From NCBI RefSeq assembly GCF_902167145.1, contig NC_050096.1, positions 83,448,683 through 83,512,682 on the forward strand: DNA of 64,000 nucleotides, given 5' to 3'. The DNA comes from Zea mays (Eukaryota > Streptophyta > Magnoliopsida > Poales > Poaceae). Under the pieces are notes generated by a model. That model saw only the letters and a list, made by a program, of their open reading frames with translations, had not been told where the DNA came from and ran no database searches. A program made the translations under genes and the position numbers. Shown in pieces: positions 46,824 to 59,139 of this stretch. How positions within the stretch are numbered: position 1 is the stretch's first letter; each line of letters starts with the position of its first letter.

Positions 46824-49800
46824 GTAGCCCCCGAGCCTCGAAGGGAGTGTAAATACTCGCTTGGAGGCTTTTGTCGCACTTTTTTGCAAGGGGACCGGCC
46901 TTTCTCGGTTGTGTTTCGTTCCAGTGGGTGCGCGCGAGCGCACCCACCGGGTGTAGCCCCCGAGGCCTCGGAGGAGTGGTTTGACTCCTTCGAGGTCTTA
47001 ATGCGTTTCGTGATGCTTCGGTCGGTCTGGTTGTTCCCTCATGCGAACTGGCGTAGCCCGGGTGCACAGTCGAGTCCCAAGTTCTCGACTGGTATGTTGA
47101 CGTTGTCAACGGTTTGGCCGGAGCCGGGTTTGCGAGAGCAGCCCCCGAGCCTCCGCACAGAGCGAGAGGACGGTCAAGGACAGACTCGACTTTTTTACAT
47201 ACGCCCCTGCGTCGCCTTTCCGCAAGGAGGAGGGGGGAAAGCGCCATGTTGCCCTCGGAGGGCGCCGAACATGGTGTCTCTAGAGTTGCTAGCGGGTGAT
47301 CCGAGTGGACGCCCGTGCCCCATTCGTTAGGGGTCGGCTAGTGGCCCGGAGGCGCGCTCCAAAAGTACCTGCGGGTGATTTGTCGGACCCGGTCCCCTTT
47401 TGACGGGGTCCGAGGGCTCGATGCCTCCCTCTGGTGGGATTCCGTTACAAAATCGTTCCCGTTGGTCTCGGAAATGTCCTAGGGTACCTCGGGAGCGTAG
47501 CCCGAGCCTTGGTTATGTATCGAACATATCCAGGGTCATCCCTCGCTCTGCGTATGAGTCGGCTGTTGAACCCTTCGGGGGCCAGCCTACGAACCCCTGA
47601 TCAGTAGTGGGCGCGGAGCCCAAGTGGCCTGAGGCGGCCGTTGAACCCTTCTGAGGGGCCAGTCTTCAAACCTCTGACCAGTAGTGGGCGCGGAGCCCGA
47701 GTGCTCTGAGGCGGCTGTTGAACCCTTCCGAGGGGCCAGCCTTCGAACCTCTGATCAGTAGGGGGGCTCGGGGCCTGTTTCCTTCGCGGAGAAGGATCCC
47801 TTTCGGGGTATCCCCTTTCCCGGTCCCTGTTGTAACAGAGAGAAAGAGGAATAGGAAAAGGATACAGAATCGGACGACGTGGCGCACCTTTTTTGACACG
47901 GTCATTATGGCGGAAGCGAAGCGTCGCCTGCTTCGCCTGCCAAAGGTGCCGCCTGTCCTGCCGCAGAGTTAATGCGACGGGACGAGTGGTTCGCGGGGCA
48001 GCCGTTGCACGTGTGCGAGCCGTTCGAGGAACGGAACACGGGCGCGTCGTCTTCACGCCGTGGGAGAGGGTTCTCTCGCTGTTCTAGGAGGGGACGTGAG
48101 CTTGGCTGACGACTTGACCGCTGCTTCGGCCTGCCTGCCACCGCCATTACTGCCGGCCCATTTCTGGCTGTATCGACCATCGCGCCTTCTCCCGTGGCTG
48201 ACTGACCCGTGACCGATGTGCTCGGTTGGCACTGTCGGGTCATGCGCAGTGTCGCCTCGAGTCGCGGTACCGCTTCCGCAGTCGAGAGGGCACGGTACTA
48301 GCGCAAGTGGCGGTGCAGTTTCTTGCACGTAGCAACCGGCGCGCCGGTTACATGACGTGTGGGCCTGGGCCTCCATGCTGGACGCATCGAAGTCGAAAGG
48401 GTGCGCCCCCTTGGTGCGGTTGCATGTCGCCTGCATGGCGGCCCGCCCTTTCGCCCGCTGGCCTGGGCGGAAGTGGAGGAATGCTCGTAACCGCTGGGCA
48501 GTTGTGCGCACCGCGCGCGGCGGTTTGGCTTTTTTCTGCCCTGGGCCAGCTTGCATGACGCGTGGGACCCAGCCCCCGTGTCGTAGGGGGAGAACCTTGG
48601 AGCGTGTTGGAGAAGACTCAGCCCGCGACGGCTGAGGACGCAAGTGGGGAGAGTTGCCTTTAAAAGGTGGGTGACCCCCTTGAAAGGCAACCATGTCTTT
48701 GCGCTCCCCTCATGCATCGCGTCTTTCCACCTTCCGAGCCCCCGGATGGGGGGCGCCCACGGTTCTTCCGCCTTGTCGTCGTTAGAGGAATGCAACTTCG
48801 CAGAAGTTGGTACCTTTCAGCCATCGTTCGGCTTCAAGGATTTTCATCAGGCAGCCCGGCCGCATCCCCTCGCCGGTGGTCACCCAAGACGGTGACCACC
48901 AGTTCTAGGGTGGGGAGAAGCAAGTCGGGCTGCGGCCTTCGCCCCTCCCTCAGCTTCAAGGATGTTCATCATCAGTGCTGGGGAGGGGAGTGCACCGAGT
49001 TGGGGCCTGTCTCCGCGTGGGCAGCGGCCCGCTCCTTCCCTTAGTGATCGGGGGGAAGGGCGTTCGCCGTTCGTGGCGCTGGCAGCTGCCGCGTGTCTGG
49101 CTCTCCGGCCCGAGCGGCTTCGGCGCTGCTTCCGGTGCCACCTCCCACCGAGGCAGCTGGAAGAGGTTTCTCCGTCGACGAGATAGTCGGTGCCGCCCGT
49201 GGACTGACCTCCAACTCTACGGCCTTCTGCTTGTCCTCGCCCCTCGAGTGGGGACGTGGGCGAGGGCCTTGTGGCAGCAGCATCTACCCTGAGGTCATCG
49301 TTGCTGTTGTTCGGCCGCTCGGAGCAGAAGTCGTTGTCGCTGCTACTCTTCAGGCGGCGGCAAGCCATCCGTCGGCCTTCTGTTGCTCCGCAGGCCCTCC
49401 AATCGTGGGGGGTTGTTCGTACCACGGAGGCGGAACCGGAGTTCCGTTTGTAATGGCACCTTGAGTGCCGGTGTCTGTTCATTGTGGCTGTCGGGGCCTG
49501 AACATGTATGTATTTTTGGCACGGAGTCGTGTTTCTTCCTCATTTCGAGCACTAGGACTCGCCTGTCGGCTAACTGAACCGCTTAACCAAGTGTGAGTTG
49601 CCTTGTGCGAAGGTGACGAGTGAGGTATCCGTATCCCGGAGGCGTAGGAGTCCCTCGGCTCGGTCGACCTTGCCGCCCGAGGCTTCTCTTACTTAGTTAA
49701 GGGAACCCTCGGCCGCTCTTCGATGAGCCGAAGCCGGAGGCAGCGGTGTTAGCATGGACGGAGGCAGAGTTGGCTCGAAAAGAAGACTTCGTCGGCCGGA

Positions 49801-50770
49801 GCCTGGCCGGGCCGTCCACTGGCGGGATCGACGCCGGAGTCGAGTTGCCGAGGCCACGAGCCGGGCTGGTGTCCTCGGGGGACAGCTGGCTGAGGCTTCG
49901 AGGCGGCCGGCCGAGCCGTCTGCTCGGGCCGGATTCCTGGAGAAGACCCTGGCGGCGATGGCCCGGGCGCGGTGCTGACGTCGTCCTTCGGAGTGGAGAT
50001 CCTCCGACCGCGTTGCCGTCCGAGGCTCGGTCGGACTTCGCTGAAGGTGGAGTTGACACCGAGGGTGCTGCTGCTCCCCTTCCGTCGACATCTGAGCCTG
50101 CAGGATCGGTTCATCTTGTAGTGTGCGTATGTTTTCTACGGCCGCCGAGGCCCAAACATATTGTCGTCGTGTTGTAAAGCTGTGTTTCTTTTCCTCTTGT
50201 TTCGAGTATCTGGACTTATTTGTCGGTAATAGAATTGTTTCTCCGAGCGAGAGTTACTTTTCACGGAAGGTGATGAGTGAGGTATCCGTATCCCGGAGGC
50301 GTAGGAGTTCCTCGGCTCGGTCGGCCTTGCCGCTTACGTGTACTCTTACTCGTCCGTAGGATTCTGCTATCGATATAGTCGAGAAGGCACGAAAAATCGT
50401 TTTGGCAGAAGAGTTTTCGAGCGTGAAGACTTGTTCGGTCCGCGGAATCGCTTATCCGAGCGTGAGTTACTTATCGCAGAAGGTGATGAGTGAGGTATCC
50501 GTATCCCGGAGGCGTAGGAGTCCCTCGGCTCGGTAAGCCTTGGCTGCTTACGTGTACTCCGTCGTTTTCAGGATCCCGCTTTCGAAGTAGTCGAAAAGCA
50601 CAAAAGACGTTCTGGCAGAAAAGATCTTTTCCGAGGAAAATTTTGACGTGGAGGGGGTTCCCCCCTTCTAGCCCCCGAGGGAGGGTCGGGCTTTGCTGAG
50701 GCAAGGCTGACCCTTCCTTGATGGTTAGACTTTGTGTGTGAACGAGGTGTACGAATGACTTGAAAGCATC
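46824..50770. other. Long region between Tat pol and its 3' LTR, with direct repeats and antisense open frames
   Basis: About 3.9 kb. At 47565-47765 a tandem repeat of 75-77 bp (starting GTTGAACCCTTC) occurs nearly three times. Three direct repeats of roughly 110 bp start near 49574, 50230 and 50444 and share GTGAGGTATCCGTATCCCGGAGGCGTAGGAG. On the plus strand, antisense to pol, a TTTAAAAG box at 48659-48666 precedes a frame open for 126 codons (48667-49044) that continues in the same frame at 49093-49464 after one stop. Tat elements are known to carry extra ORFs here, often antisense. I recognise no domain, and GC-rich DNA gives open frames on both strands. Confidence 0.5.
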
Positions 50771-53700
50771 TTAAGGGTAGAAGCGACGTAGCTGTCGGAT
50801 GTTCCAAGCGTTGCTGTAGACCTCGCCTTGACTGTTGGCCAGCTTGTACGTCCCGGGCTTCAGAACCTTGGCGATGATGAATGGCCCTTCCCAGGGAGGC
50901 GTGAGCTTGTGCCGCCCTCGGGCGTCTTGTCGCAGCCGAAGCACCAAGTCACCCACCTGGAGGTCTCGGGACCGAACCCCTCGAGCGTGGTAGCGTCGCA
51001 GGGACTGCTGATACCGCGCCGAGTGTAGTAAGGCCATGTCCCGAGACCTCTTCCAGCTGGTCCAGTGAGTCTTCTCGGTTAGCTCGATTGCTTTGGTCGT
51101 CGTAGGCCCTCGCCCTCGGGGAACCGTATTCTAAGTCTGTGGGCAAGATGGCCTCGGCCCCATAGACTAGAAAGAACGGTGTGAAGCCCGTGGCTCGGCT
51201 CGTCGTTGTCCTCAGACTCCAGACCACCGAGGGGACCTCCTTCATCCATCGCTTGCCGAACTTGTTGAGGTTGTTGTAGATCCATGGCTTGAGTCCTTGC
51301 AGAATCATGCCGTTGGCACGCTCTACTTGCCCATTCATCATGGGGTGAGCCACGGCAGCCCAGTCCACCCGGATGTGGTGATCCTCGCAGAAGTCCAGGA
51401 ACTTTCTGCCGGTGAACTGGGTGCCGTTGTCGGTGATGATGGAGTTCGGGACCCCAAAGCGATGGATGATGTTGGTAAAGAACGCCACCGCCTGTTCGGA
51501 CCTGATGCTGTTTAGGGGTCGGACCTCGATCCACTTGGAGAATTTGTCGATGGCAACTAGCAGGTGCGTGTAGCCCCCGGGTGCCTTCTGCAAGGGACCG
51601 ACGAGGTCCAGGCCCCACACAGCAAACGACCAGGTGATGGGTATTGTCTGCAGAGCCTGAGCGGGCAGGTGGGTCTGCCTTGCGTAGAATTGACACCCTT
51701 GGCAGGTGCGGACAATTCTAGTGGCGTCAGCCACCGCGGTCGGCCAGTAGAAACCTTGTCGGAAGGCATTTCCAACAAGGGCTCGAGGCACTGCGTGATG
51801 ACCGCAAGCCCCCGAGTGTATTTCTTGTAAGAGCTCCTGGCCTTCGGCGATGGATATGCATCGCTGGAGGATGCCTGAGGGGCTGCGGTGGTAGAGCTCC
51901 TTCCCGTCCCCCAGCAAGACAAACGACTTGGCGCGCCGCGCCAATCGCCGAGCTTCGGCTCGGTCGAGGGGCAGCTCTCCTCGGTGGAGATATTGCAGGT
52001 ACAGGGTCTGCCAGTTTCGATTAGGCGTGACCCCGCTCCGCTCTTCCTCGACGCGCAGTGCCTCACCCTCGGGGGCCGAGGGTGCCTCGGGCTGGGCCGA
52101 GGCCTTCTCGGGCTCGAGCGTGTCGTCGGTCTTGACTGAGGGTTGATGTAGGTCTCGGGAGAAGACGTCCGGGGGAACCGTTGCTCGCCCCGAGGCTATC
52201 TTAGCCAGCTCGTCCGCAGTCTCGTTGTATCGTCGGGCGACGTGGTTGAGCTCGAGCCCGTAGAACTTGTCTTCCAGGCACCGAACCTCGTCGCAGTAGG
52301 CTTCCATCTTCGGGTCGCGGCAGTGGGAGTTCTTCATGACTTGGTCGATGACAAGCTGCGAGTCACCGCGAGCGTCGAGGCGTCGGACCCCTAGCTCGAT
52401 GGCGATGCGCAACCCGTTAACCAGAGCCTCGTACTCGGCCACGTTGTTGGACGCCGGGAAATGGAGGCGCAACACGTAGCGGAGGTGTTTCCCGAGGGGT
52501 GAGATGAAGAGCAGGCCCGCGCCCGCTCCTGTTTTCATCAGCGACCCGTCGAAAAACATGGTCCAGAGTTCCGGTTGGATCGGAGCCGCTGGAAGCTGGG
52601 TGTCGACCCATTCAGCCACAAAGTCCGCCAAGACTTGGGACTTGATGGCCTTCCGAGGGGCGAACGAGATTGTCTCGCCCATGATTTCCACCGCCCACCT
52701 TGCAATTCTACCCGAGGCCTCTCGGCACTGGATGATCTCCCCCAGGGGGAAGGATGACACCACAGTCACCGGATGAGACTCGAAGTAGTGTCGCAACTTC
52801 CGTCGCGTCAGAATCACCGTGTACAGCAGCTTCTGAATTTGTGGGTAGCGGATCTTGGTCTCGGACAGAACCTCACTAATGAAGTAGACCGGCCTCTGGA
52901 CGGGCAATGCATGCCCCTCTTCTCGTCTCTCAACCACGATCGCGGCGCTGGCCACCTGAGTGGTAGCGGCGACATAGATCAAGAGGGCTTCTCCGGCAGC
53001 GGGGGGCACCAAGATGGGCGCGTTCGTGAGGATCGCCTTCAGGTTCCCGAGGGCTTCCTCGACCTCAGGGGTCCAAGTGAAGCACTCGACCTTTCTTAAG
53101 AGGCGGTACAGGGGTAGGCCTCTTTTGCCGAGGCGCGAGATGAAGCGGCTCAGAGCCGCAAGGCATCCCATGACCCTCTGTACGCCTTTCAAGTCCTTGA
53201 TGGGCCCCATGTTGGTGATGGCCGCGATTTTCTCCGGGTTGGCCTCGATGCCCCGCTCGGAGACGATGAACCCCAAGAGCATGCCTCGGGGTACTCCGAA
53301 GACGCACTTCTCGGGATTGAGTTTTACGCCTTTCGCCTTGAGACATCAGAATGTCGTTTCAAGGTCGAAAAGGAGGTCGGAGGCTTTCCTCGTCTTGACT
53401 ACGATGTCATCGACGTAAGCCTCGACCGTTCGACCAATGTGTTGGCCGAACACGTGGTTCATGCACCTTTGGTATGTCGCACCCGCATTCCTCAAACCAA
53501 ACGGCATAGTAACGTAGCAGTACATGCCGAAAGGTGTGATGAAAGAAGTCGCGAGCTGGTCGGACTCTTTCATCCTGATTTGGTGATACCCTGAGTAGGC
53601 ATCAAGGAAAGACATGGTTTCGCACCCAGCAGTGGAATCCACGATTTGATCGATGCGAGGCAGAGGATAGGGAACTTTCGGACATGCTTTGTTCAGACCA

Positions 53701-56700
53701 GTGTAGTCTACACACATCCGCCATTTCCCTCCTTTCTTTCTCACAAGCACAGGGTTGGCAAGCCATTCGGGATGGAATACCTCTTTGATGAACCCTGTAG
53801 CCATCAGCTTGTGGATCTCCTCGCCTATGGCTCTGCGCTTTTCTTCGTCGAATCGGTGCAGAGGCTGCTTCACGGGTCGGGCTTCAGCTCGGATATCCAG
53901 TGAGTGCTCGGCGACCTCCCTCGGTATGTCAGGCATGTCCGAGGGACTCCACGCAAAGACTCCGGCGTTTGCGCGGAGAAAGTCGACGAGCACCGCTTCC
54001 TATTTGGGGTCGAGCTCGGAGCCGATCCGGATCTGCTTGGAGGCATCGTTGCTGGGGTCGAGAGGGACAGATTCGACCGTCTCTGCTGGCTCGAAATTGC
54101 CGGCATGACGCTTCACGTCTGGCGCCTCCTTGGAGAGGCTCTCCAGGTCAGCGATGAGGGCCTCGGATTCGGCAAGGGCCTCGGCGTACTCCACGCACTC
54201 CACGTCGCATTCGTACGCGTGCCGGTACGTGGGGCCGACGGTGATGACCCTGTTGGGGCCCGGCATCTTGAGCTTGAGGTAGGTGTAGTTGGGGACGGCC
54301 ATGAACTTGGCGTAGCATGGCCTCCCCAGCACTGCGTGGTAGGTTCCTCGGAACCCGACCACCTCGAACGTGAGGGTTTCCCTTCGGAAGTTGGAGGGAG
54401 TCCCAAAGCAAACGGGTAGATCGAGTTGTCCGGGGGGCTGGACGCATTTCCCGGGGATGATCCCGTGAAAAGGCGTCGCGCCCGCCCGGACCGAGGACAG
54501 ATCGATCCGTAGGAGCCCGAGGCTCTTGGCGTAGATGATGTTGAGGCTGCTGCCTCCGTCCATGAGGACCTTGGTGAGCCTAACGTTGCCGATGACGGGG
54601 TCGACAACGAGCGGAAATTTCCCCGGGCTCGGCACGCGGTCGGGGTGGTCGCCCCGGTCGAAGGTGATGGGCTTGTCGGACCAGTCTAGGTAGACTGGCG
54701 CCGCCACCTTTACCGAGCAGACCTCCCGACGCTCTTGCTTACGGTGCTGAGCCGAGGCGTTCGCCACTTGCCCACCGTAGATCATGAAGCAGTCGTGGAC
54801 CTCGGGGAACTCTCCTGCCTTGTGATCCTCCTTCTTATCGTCGTTGTGAGCCCTGCCACCTTCCGCAGGTGGTCCGGCCTTGTGAAAGTGGCGCCGAAGC
54901 ATGACGCACTCCTCAAGGGTGTGCTTGACGGGCCCCTGATGATAGGGGCACGACTCCTTGAGCATCTTGTCGAAGAGATTGGCGCCTCCGAGAGGTTTCC
55001 GATGGTTCTTGTACTCAGTGGCGGCGACAAGGTCCGCGTCGGCGGCGTCACGTTTCGCTTGCGACTTCTTCTTGCCTTTCTTCTTGGTGCCGCGCTGAGT
55101 GGACGCCTCGGGGACATCTTCCGGCTGGCGGCCCTAGGGCTGCTTGTCCTTTCAGAAGATGGCCTCAACCGCCTCCTGGCCAGAGGCGAACTTGGTGGCG
55201 ATGTCCATCAGCTCGCTCGCCCTGGTGGGGGTCTTGCGACCCAGCTTGCACACCAGGTCGCGGCAGGTGGCGCCGGCGAGGAACGCGCCGATGACATCCG
55301 AGTTGGTGACGTTGGGTAGCTCGGTGCGCTGCTTCAAGAATCGCCGGATGTAGTCCCGGAGAGACTCTCTCGTCTGCTGGCGGCAGCTTCGGAGATCCCA
55401 GGAGTTCCCAGGGCGCACGTACGTGCCCAGGAAGTTGCCGGCGAAGGCTTGGACCAGTTCGTCCCAGTTGGAGATCTGCCCCGGAGGCAGGTGCTCCAAC
55501 CAGGCTCGAGCGGTGTCGGAGAGGAACAGGGGGCGGTTGCGGATGATGAGGTTGTCATCGTCCGTTCCACCCAGTTGGCAGGACATCCGGTAGTCCGCGA
55601 GCCACAGTTCCGGCCTCGTCTCCCCCGAGTACTTTGTGATAGTAGTCGGGGTTCGGAACCGGGTCGGGAACGTGCCCCGTCGTATGGCCCGGCTGAAAGC
55701 CTGCGGACCGGGTGGTTCGGGCGAGGGACTCCGATCCTCCCCGCTGTCGTAGCGTCCCCCACGCCTGGGGTGGTAGCCTCGGCGCACCCTCTCGTCGAGG
55801 TGGGTTCGACGGTTGCGGTGATGGTGCTCGTTGTCGAGGCTACCCGGGGCCGCAGGCGCTGTGTTGCGCGTGCGCCCGGTGTGGACCGAGGCTTCCCGCA
55901 TGAATCGGGAAGTCGCGGCGCGATGCTCTGAGGGGTATCCCTGCCTTTGGGAGGCAGAGCTTTCGGCCCATCGGACCACGGCATCCTCCAGGAGATTCTT
56001 GAGCTCTCCCTGGATACGCCGCCCTTCGGTGGTTGATGGCTCCGGCATCGCACAGAGAAGTATTGCTGCTGCTGCCAGGTTCTGGCCGACCCCACTGGAA
56101 ACCTGTGGTGGCCTTGCCCTGACATAGTCAGCGATGCGGTGCTGGATGCCCTGGGGTAAATGACACGCTTCTCCGACCGGAGCTTGGCCTGCCCATTCCT
56201 GCCCGATGTCCCGGTGGAACGGCTCAAGTGTTCCTGCTCCCTCATCGAGCCTGGCCTACATCTCGCGGATTTGCTCGAGCTGTGCGTCCTGACCCCCCGC
56301 AGGGACTGGGACCACAGCTAGCTCCCGAAGGATGTCAACGCGAGGTGCAGGCCTAGGGGGATCACCGTTTTCCGGTATACCAAGATGGTTGCCTTCGCCG
56401 GGACCCCCTAGATCGACGTGGAAACATTCACGACTTGGGCCGCAGTCCTCGTCGCTGAAGCTGCGGCTACCGTAGGAACAGTCGGAAATGCAGTAGTCGC
56501 ATGCGGTCATGAAGTCCTGCCTGGCACTGGGGTTACCAAGTCCGGAGAAATCCCAACAAAAGTCGGGCTCGTCATCTTCCTCGGAACCCGAGGGCCCGTA
56601 GGTCGAGACGGCTGTCAGCCGGTCCCAGGGTGACCGCACACCGTACCCCGGAGGGTTTGGACATGCCTCTATGAAGGCTTCCACCGAAGCGAAGTCTCTT

Positions 56701-57247
56701 GGTGGGTCGAGGCTGAATCCAAAAGGCACGATATGGGAATCGGTCGGTACCTCTTCGTCGACGGGCGGTGACGAAGTCGCGTCAGGGGCAGACTGCACCG
56801 TCGTCTCAGGTACGAGGGTGACGCCCAGCAAGTCCTTTGCGAGCGTGCTGGCATCGTCCATCCGCTTGGAGTTAGCGTGTTGCGGGGAAACAACGCTCGT
56901 CTTCATCTCAGACGCGAGGTCGATGCCCGACGTGTCCCCCGTTGGGGCATCGGCGCCGTCGACTCGCTCGACAGCCGACGAGGTGCCGCCTCCTGCTTGG
57001 CCTTGGTTGCCCCGCCTCCTCCTCCATCGGCGGGGGAGGTGACGGGACAAACCCGAATGTTGTTCTTTCGCCACGTGGGGAAGACGTCGTCGATTCCGCC
57101 GCAGCGGGCGGGTTGTCGGTCACCATTGTCGCTGTCGCGCGACGGGGGAAGGAGTATCATGTCGTAGCTGCCGTCGAGGGACATGAACTCAAGACTCCCG
57201 AAATAGAGCACCGTCCTGGGCTGGAAAGGTTGCTGGAGACTACCCAT
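50771..57247 (-). pseudogene. gag-pol: Gag-pol polyprotein of the Tat element, broken
   Basis: The ATG at 57245-57247 lies 60 bp from the primer site. Gag comes first (WLEHLPPGQISNWDEL..FAGNFLGTY block near 55450), then a CCHC-like YHQGPVKHTLEEC stretch, an aspartic protease (LMDGGSSLNIIY), the reverse transcriptase (FLDAYSGYHQI, EAYVDDIVVK), RNase H, an archaeal-type second RNase H (MFFDGSLMKTGAGAG, LNHVARRYNETADELA) that marks Tat, then the integrase (zinc H-H-C-C, GLDLVGP, ITDNGTQF) and a C-terminal PPWEGPFII block. In-frame stops: 56256-56258, 55152-55154, 55134-55136, 54000-54002, 53346-53348. Frameshifts lie near 56985 and 51045. All else stays open. Confidence 0.9.
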
Positions 57248-57289
57248 CTAGAGCTTGACGGGAAGCTGTTCGTCAACACGCAGCAGGCC

Positions 57290-57305
57290 CCTACCTGGCA
57301 TGCCA
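57290..57305 (-). promoter_or_regulatory. Probable primer-binding site of the Tat element
   Basis: On the minus strand TGGCATGCCAGGTAGG starts two bases after the right LTR. Position and the leading TGG fit; I cannot name the tRNA. Confidence 0.55.
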
Positions 57306-57307
57306 AT

Positions 57308-58732
57308 TGTCGGCGTTTCGACCCCGGGGGGTCCCTGGACCGACGAGTAAATTGTCGTTGCGTGTCCCAGCCCAGATGGGTCGGTGCAAGACGGAGCACG
57401 GAGGGCAGAAACAAGGAGACAGGCGTAAAGGGGAAACCCGCGGCCTTCGTGTTTGTCCTGCGCCCAGGTCGGGTGCGCTTGCAGTAGGGGGTTACAAGTG
57501 TCCGCGTGGGAGGGAGCGAGAGGCCTGCACGCGCCGTCCCGTCCTCTCCGCGCGGCCAACCTTCTTGTGCGAGTGCCCTGGGCCTTCCTTTTATAGGCGT
57601 AAGGAGAGGGCCCAGGTGTACAATAGGAGATGTAGCAGTGTGCTAACGTGTCTAGCTTAGAGGAGCTAGTGCCCTAAGTACATGCCGTCGTGACAGCTAG
57701 AGAGGTTTTGGCACCCTGTTCATGTGATGTCGTGGCCGTCGGAGGAGCGCTGGAGCCTTGCGGAAGGACAGCTGTCGGGGCTGTCGAGTCCTTGCTGACG
57801 TCTCCTTGCTTCCGTAAGGGGCTGAGAGCCGCCGTCGTCATGGAGCACGCGGGGCACCATCATTATTTGTTTACCGGGGCGAGCCAGATGGGACACCGGT
57901 CTTGTTCCCTGTAGCCTGAGGTAGCTAGGGGTAGGATAATGATGGCCCCCCCTGTGACGTGGTCGGTCCGAGCCCTGGGTCAGGCGAGGCGGAGGCTCCT
58001 CCGAGGTCGAGGTCGAGTCTGTCTTCCGAGGTCGAGGTCGAGTCCGAGCCCCGGGTCGGGCGAGGCGGAGACCGTCGTCTGAGGCCAAGACTGAGTCCGA
58101 GCCCTGAGGTTGGGCGAGGTCGAGTTCGTCGTCTTCCGGAGCCGAGGCTGAGTCCGAGCCCTGGGTCAGGCGAGGCGGAGTTCATCGTCCGAGGCCGAGA
58201 CGGGGGCCGAGCCCTGGGGTCGGGCGAGGCGGAGCTTCCTATGGTGCCCGAAGCCGGACTTGGCTGCTGTCAGCCTCACTCTGTCGAGCGGCACAGCAGT
58301 CAGAGCGACGTAGGCGGCGCTGTCCTCTTGTCAGGCCGGTCAGTGGAGCGACGAAGTGACTGCGGTCACTTCGGCTCTGTCGACTGAGGGGCGCGCGTCA
58401 GGATAAGGTGTCAGGCCATCCTTGCATTAAATGCTTCTGCGATACGGTCGGTTGGCGTGGCGATCTGGCCAAGGTTGCTTCTTGGTGAAGACTGGGCCTC
58501 GGGCAAGCCGAAGGTGTGTCCGTTGCTTGAGGGGGCCCTCGGGCGAGACGTGAATCCTCCGGGGTCGGCTGCCCTTGCCCGAGGCTGGGCTCGGGCGAGG
58601 CGAGATCGTGTCCCTTGAGTGGACCGAGCCTTGACTTAATCGCACCCATCAGGCCTTTGCAGCTTTGTGCTGATGGGGGTTACCAGCTGAGATTAGGAGT
58701 CTTGGGGGTACCCCTAATTATGGTCCCCGACA
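57308..58732 (-). repeat. 5' LTR of the Tat element (1425 bp)
   Basis: On the minus strand it starts TGTCGGGGACCATAATTAGG and ends GAAACGCCGACA. The TATA box CTATAAAAG is at 57588-57596 (minus). ATGAG follows at 58733-58737. Its partner is the split copy 36441-46823, with scattered mismatches. Confidence 0.92.
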
Positions 58733-59139
58733 ATGAGGACAAGAGACGCTGCAAAGGTTGTTGCATTGCAGTATAAGAATACCTCGTGCCGTGGGAAGAA
58801 GAGAGCCCGGAGGACAGGGTCACCCGCTTCATGTCCAGATTGCCCTTGTGTGTTCTTCGACCAGAACCCTCCAGGTGGAGTCAATCCAGTATTGTATGTA
58901 ACACCAACAGCTAAGATGCCAAGAAGCAGCAGGTACTTCCGCAGTCTCCACAGGAGCTCAATGTCTACGGTGAAGCTGGAGCTAGATACATGATGGCTAG
59001 GGGCTAACAAATACCTGGTGGATGGAGTATCAATGGATTCTTGCCCGGTGCTGCCGATGACGACAATGGGAAGCTCCACTATGGTGTCGTCTTCACTGTG
59101 ATTGTTGCCTGCTTCCGGAGTGGCAGCGGTGCTGGCCAT
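58733..59139 (-). pseudogene. PGG-domain membrane protein, N-terminal part
   Basis: Starts at the ATG at 59137-59139 (MASTAATPEAG); a GTG further up also keeps the frame open. After a hydrophilic, Ser/Asp-rich head comes RLRKYLLLLGILAVGVTYN followed by TGLTPPGGFW, the signature of a PGG domain, then FLYCNATTFAASLVLI, where the frame runs into the Tat LTR. Removing 36441-58732 and one ATGAG copy joins this to 36440 in the same frame within one hydrophobic helix. The full protein would have two PGG units and about 580 residues if the later TAG is read through. The upstream exons or promoter are not clear. Confidence 0.75.

Larger units (their letters stand above)
36441..58732 (-). mobile_element. 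Ty3/gypsy element of the Tat lineage, with a nested Copia in its 3' LTR
   Basis: LTRs of about 1424 bp: left copy 36441-36817 plus 45778-46823, right copy 57308-58732. ATGAG flanks both sides (36436-36440 and 58733-58737). Orientation is minus: the primer site is next to the right LTR, the polypurine tract GGCTCGGGGGCTAC next to the left LTR, and gag-pol runs right to left. The pol order and a second RNase H-like domain place it in the Tat lineage (RIRE2, Cinful-Zeon, Grande relatives); the exact family is not certain. Own length about 13.3 kb. The polyprotein is broken in several places. It inserted into the PGG gene. Confidence 0.9.

Noticed and set aside
50949..51037. A C-terminal extension of the Tat integrase ending in a Pro/Arg-rich tail
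   Set aside because: It is out of frame after a 1-bp insertion near 51045; the normal integrase end is in the neighbouring frame (50771-51037).
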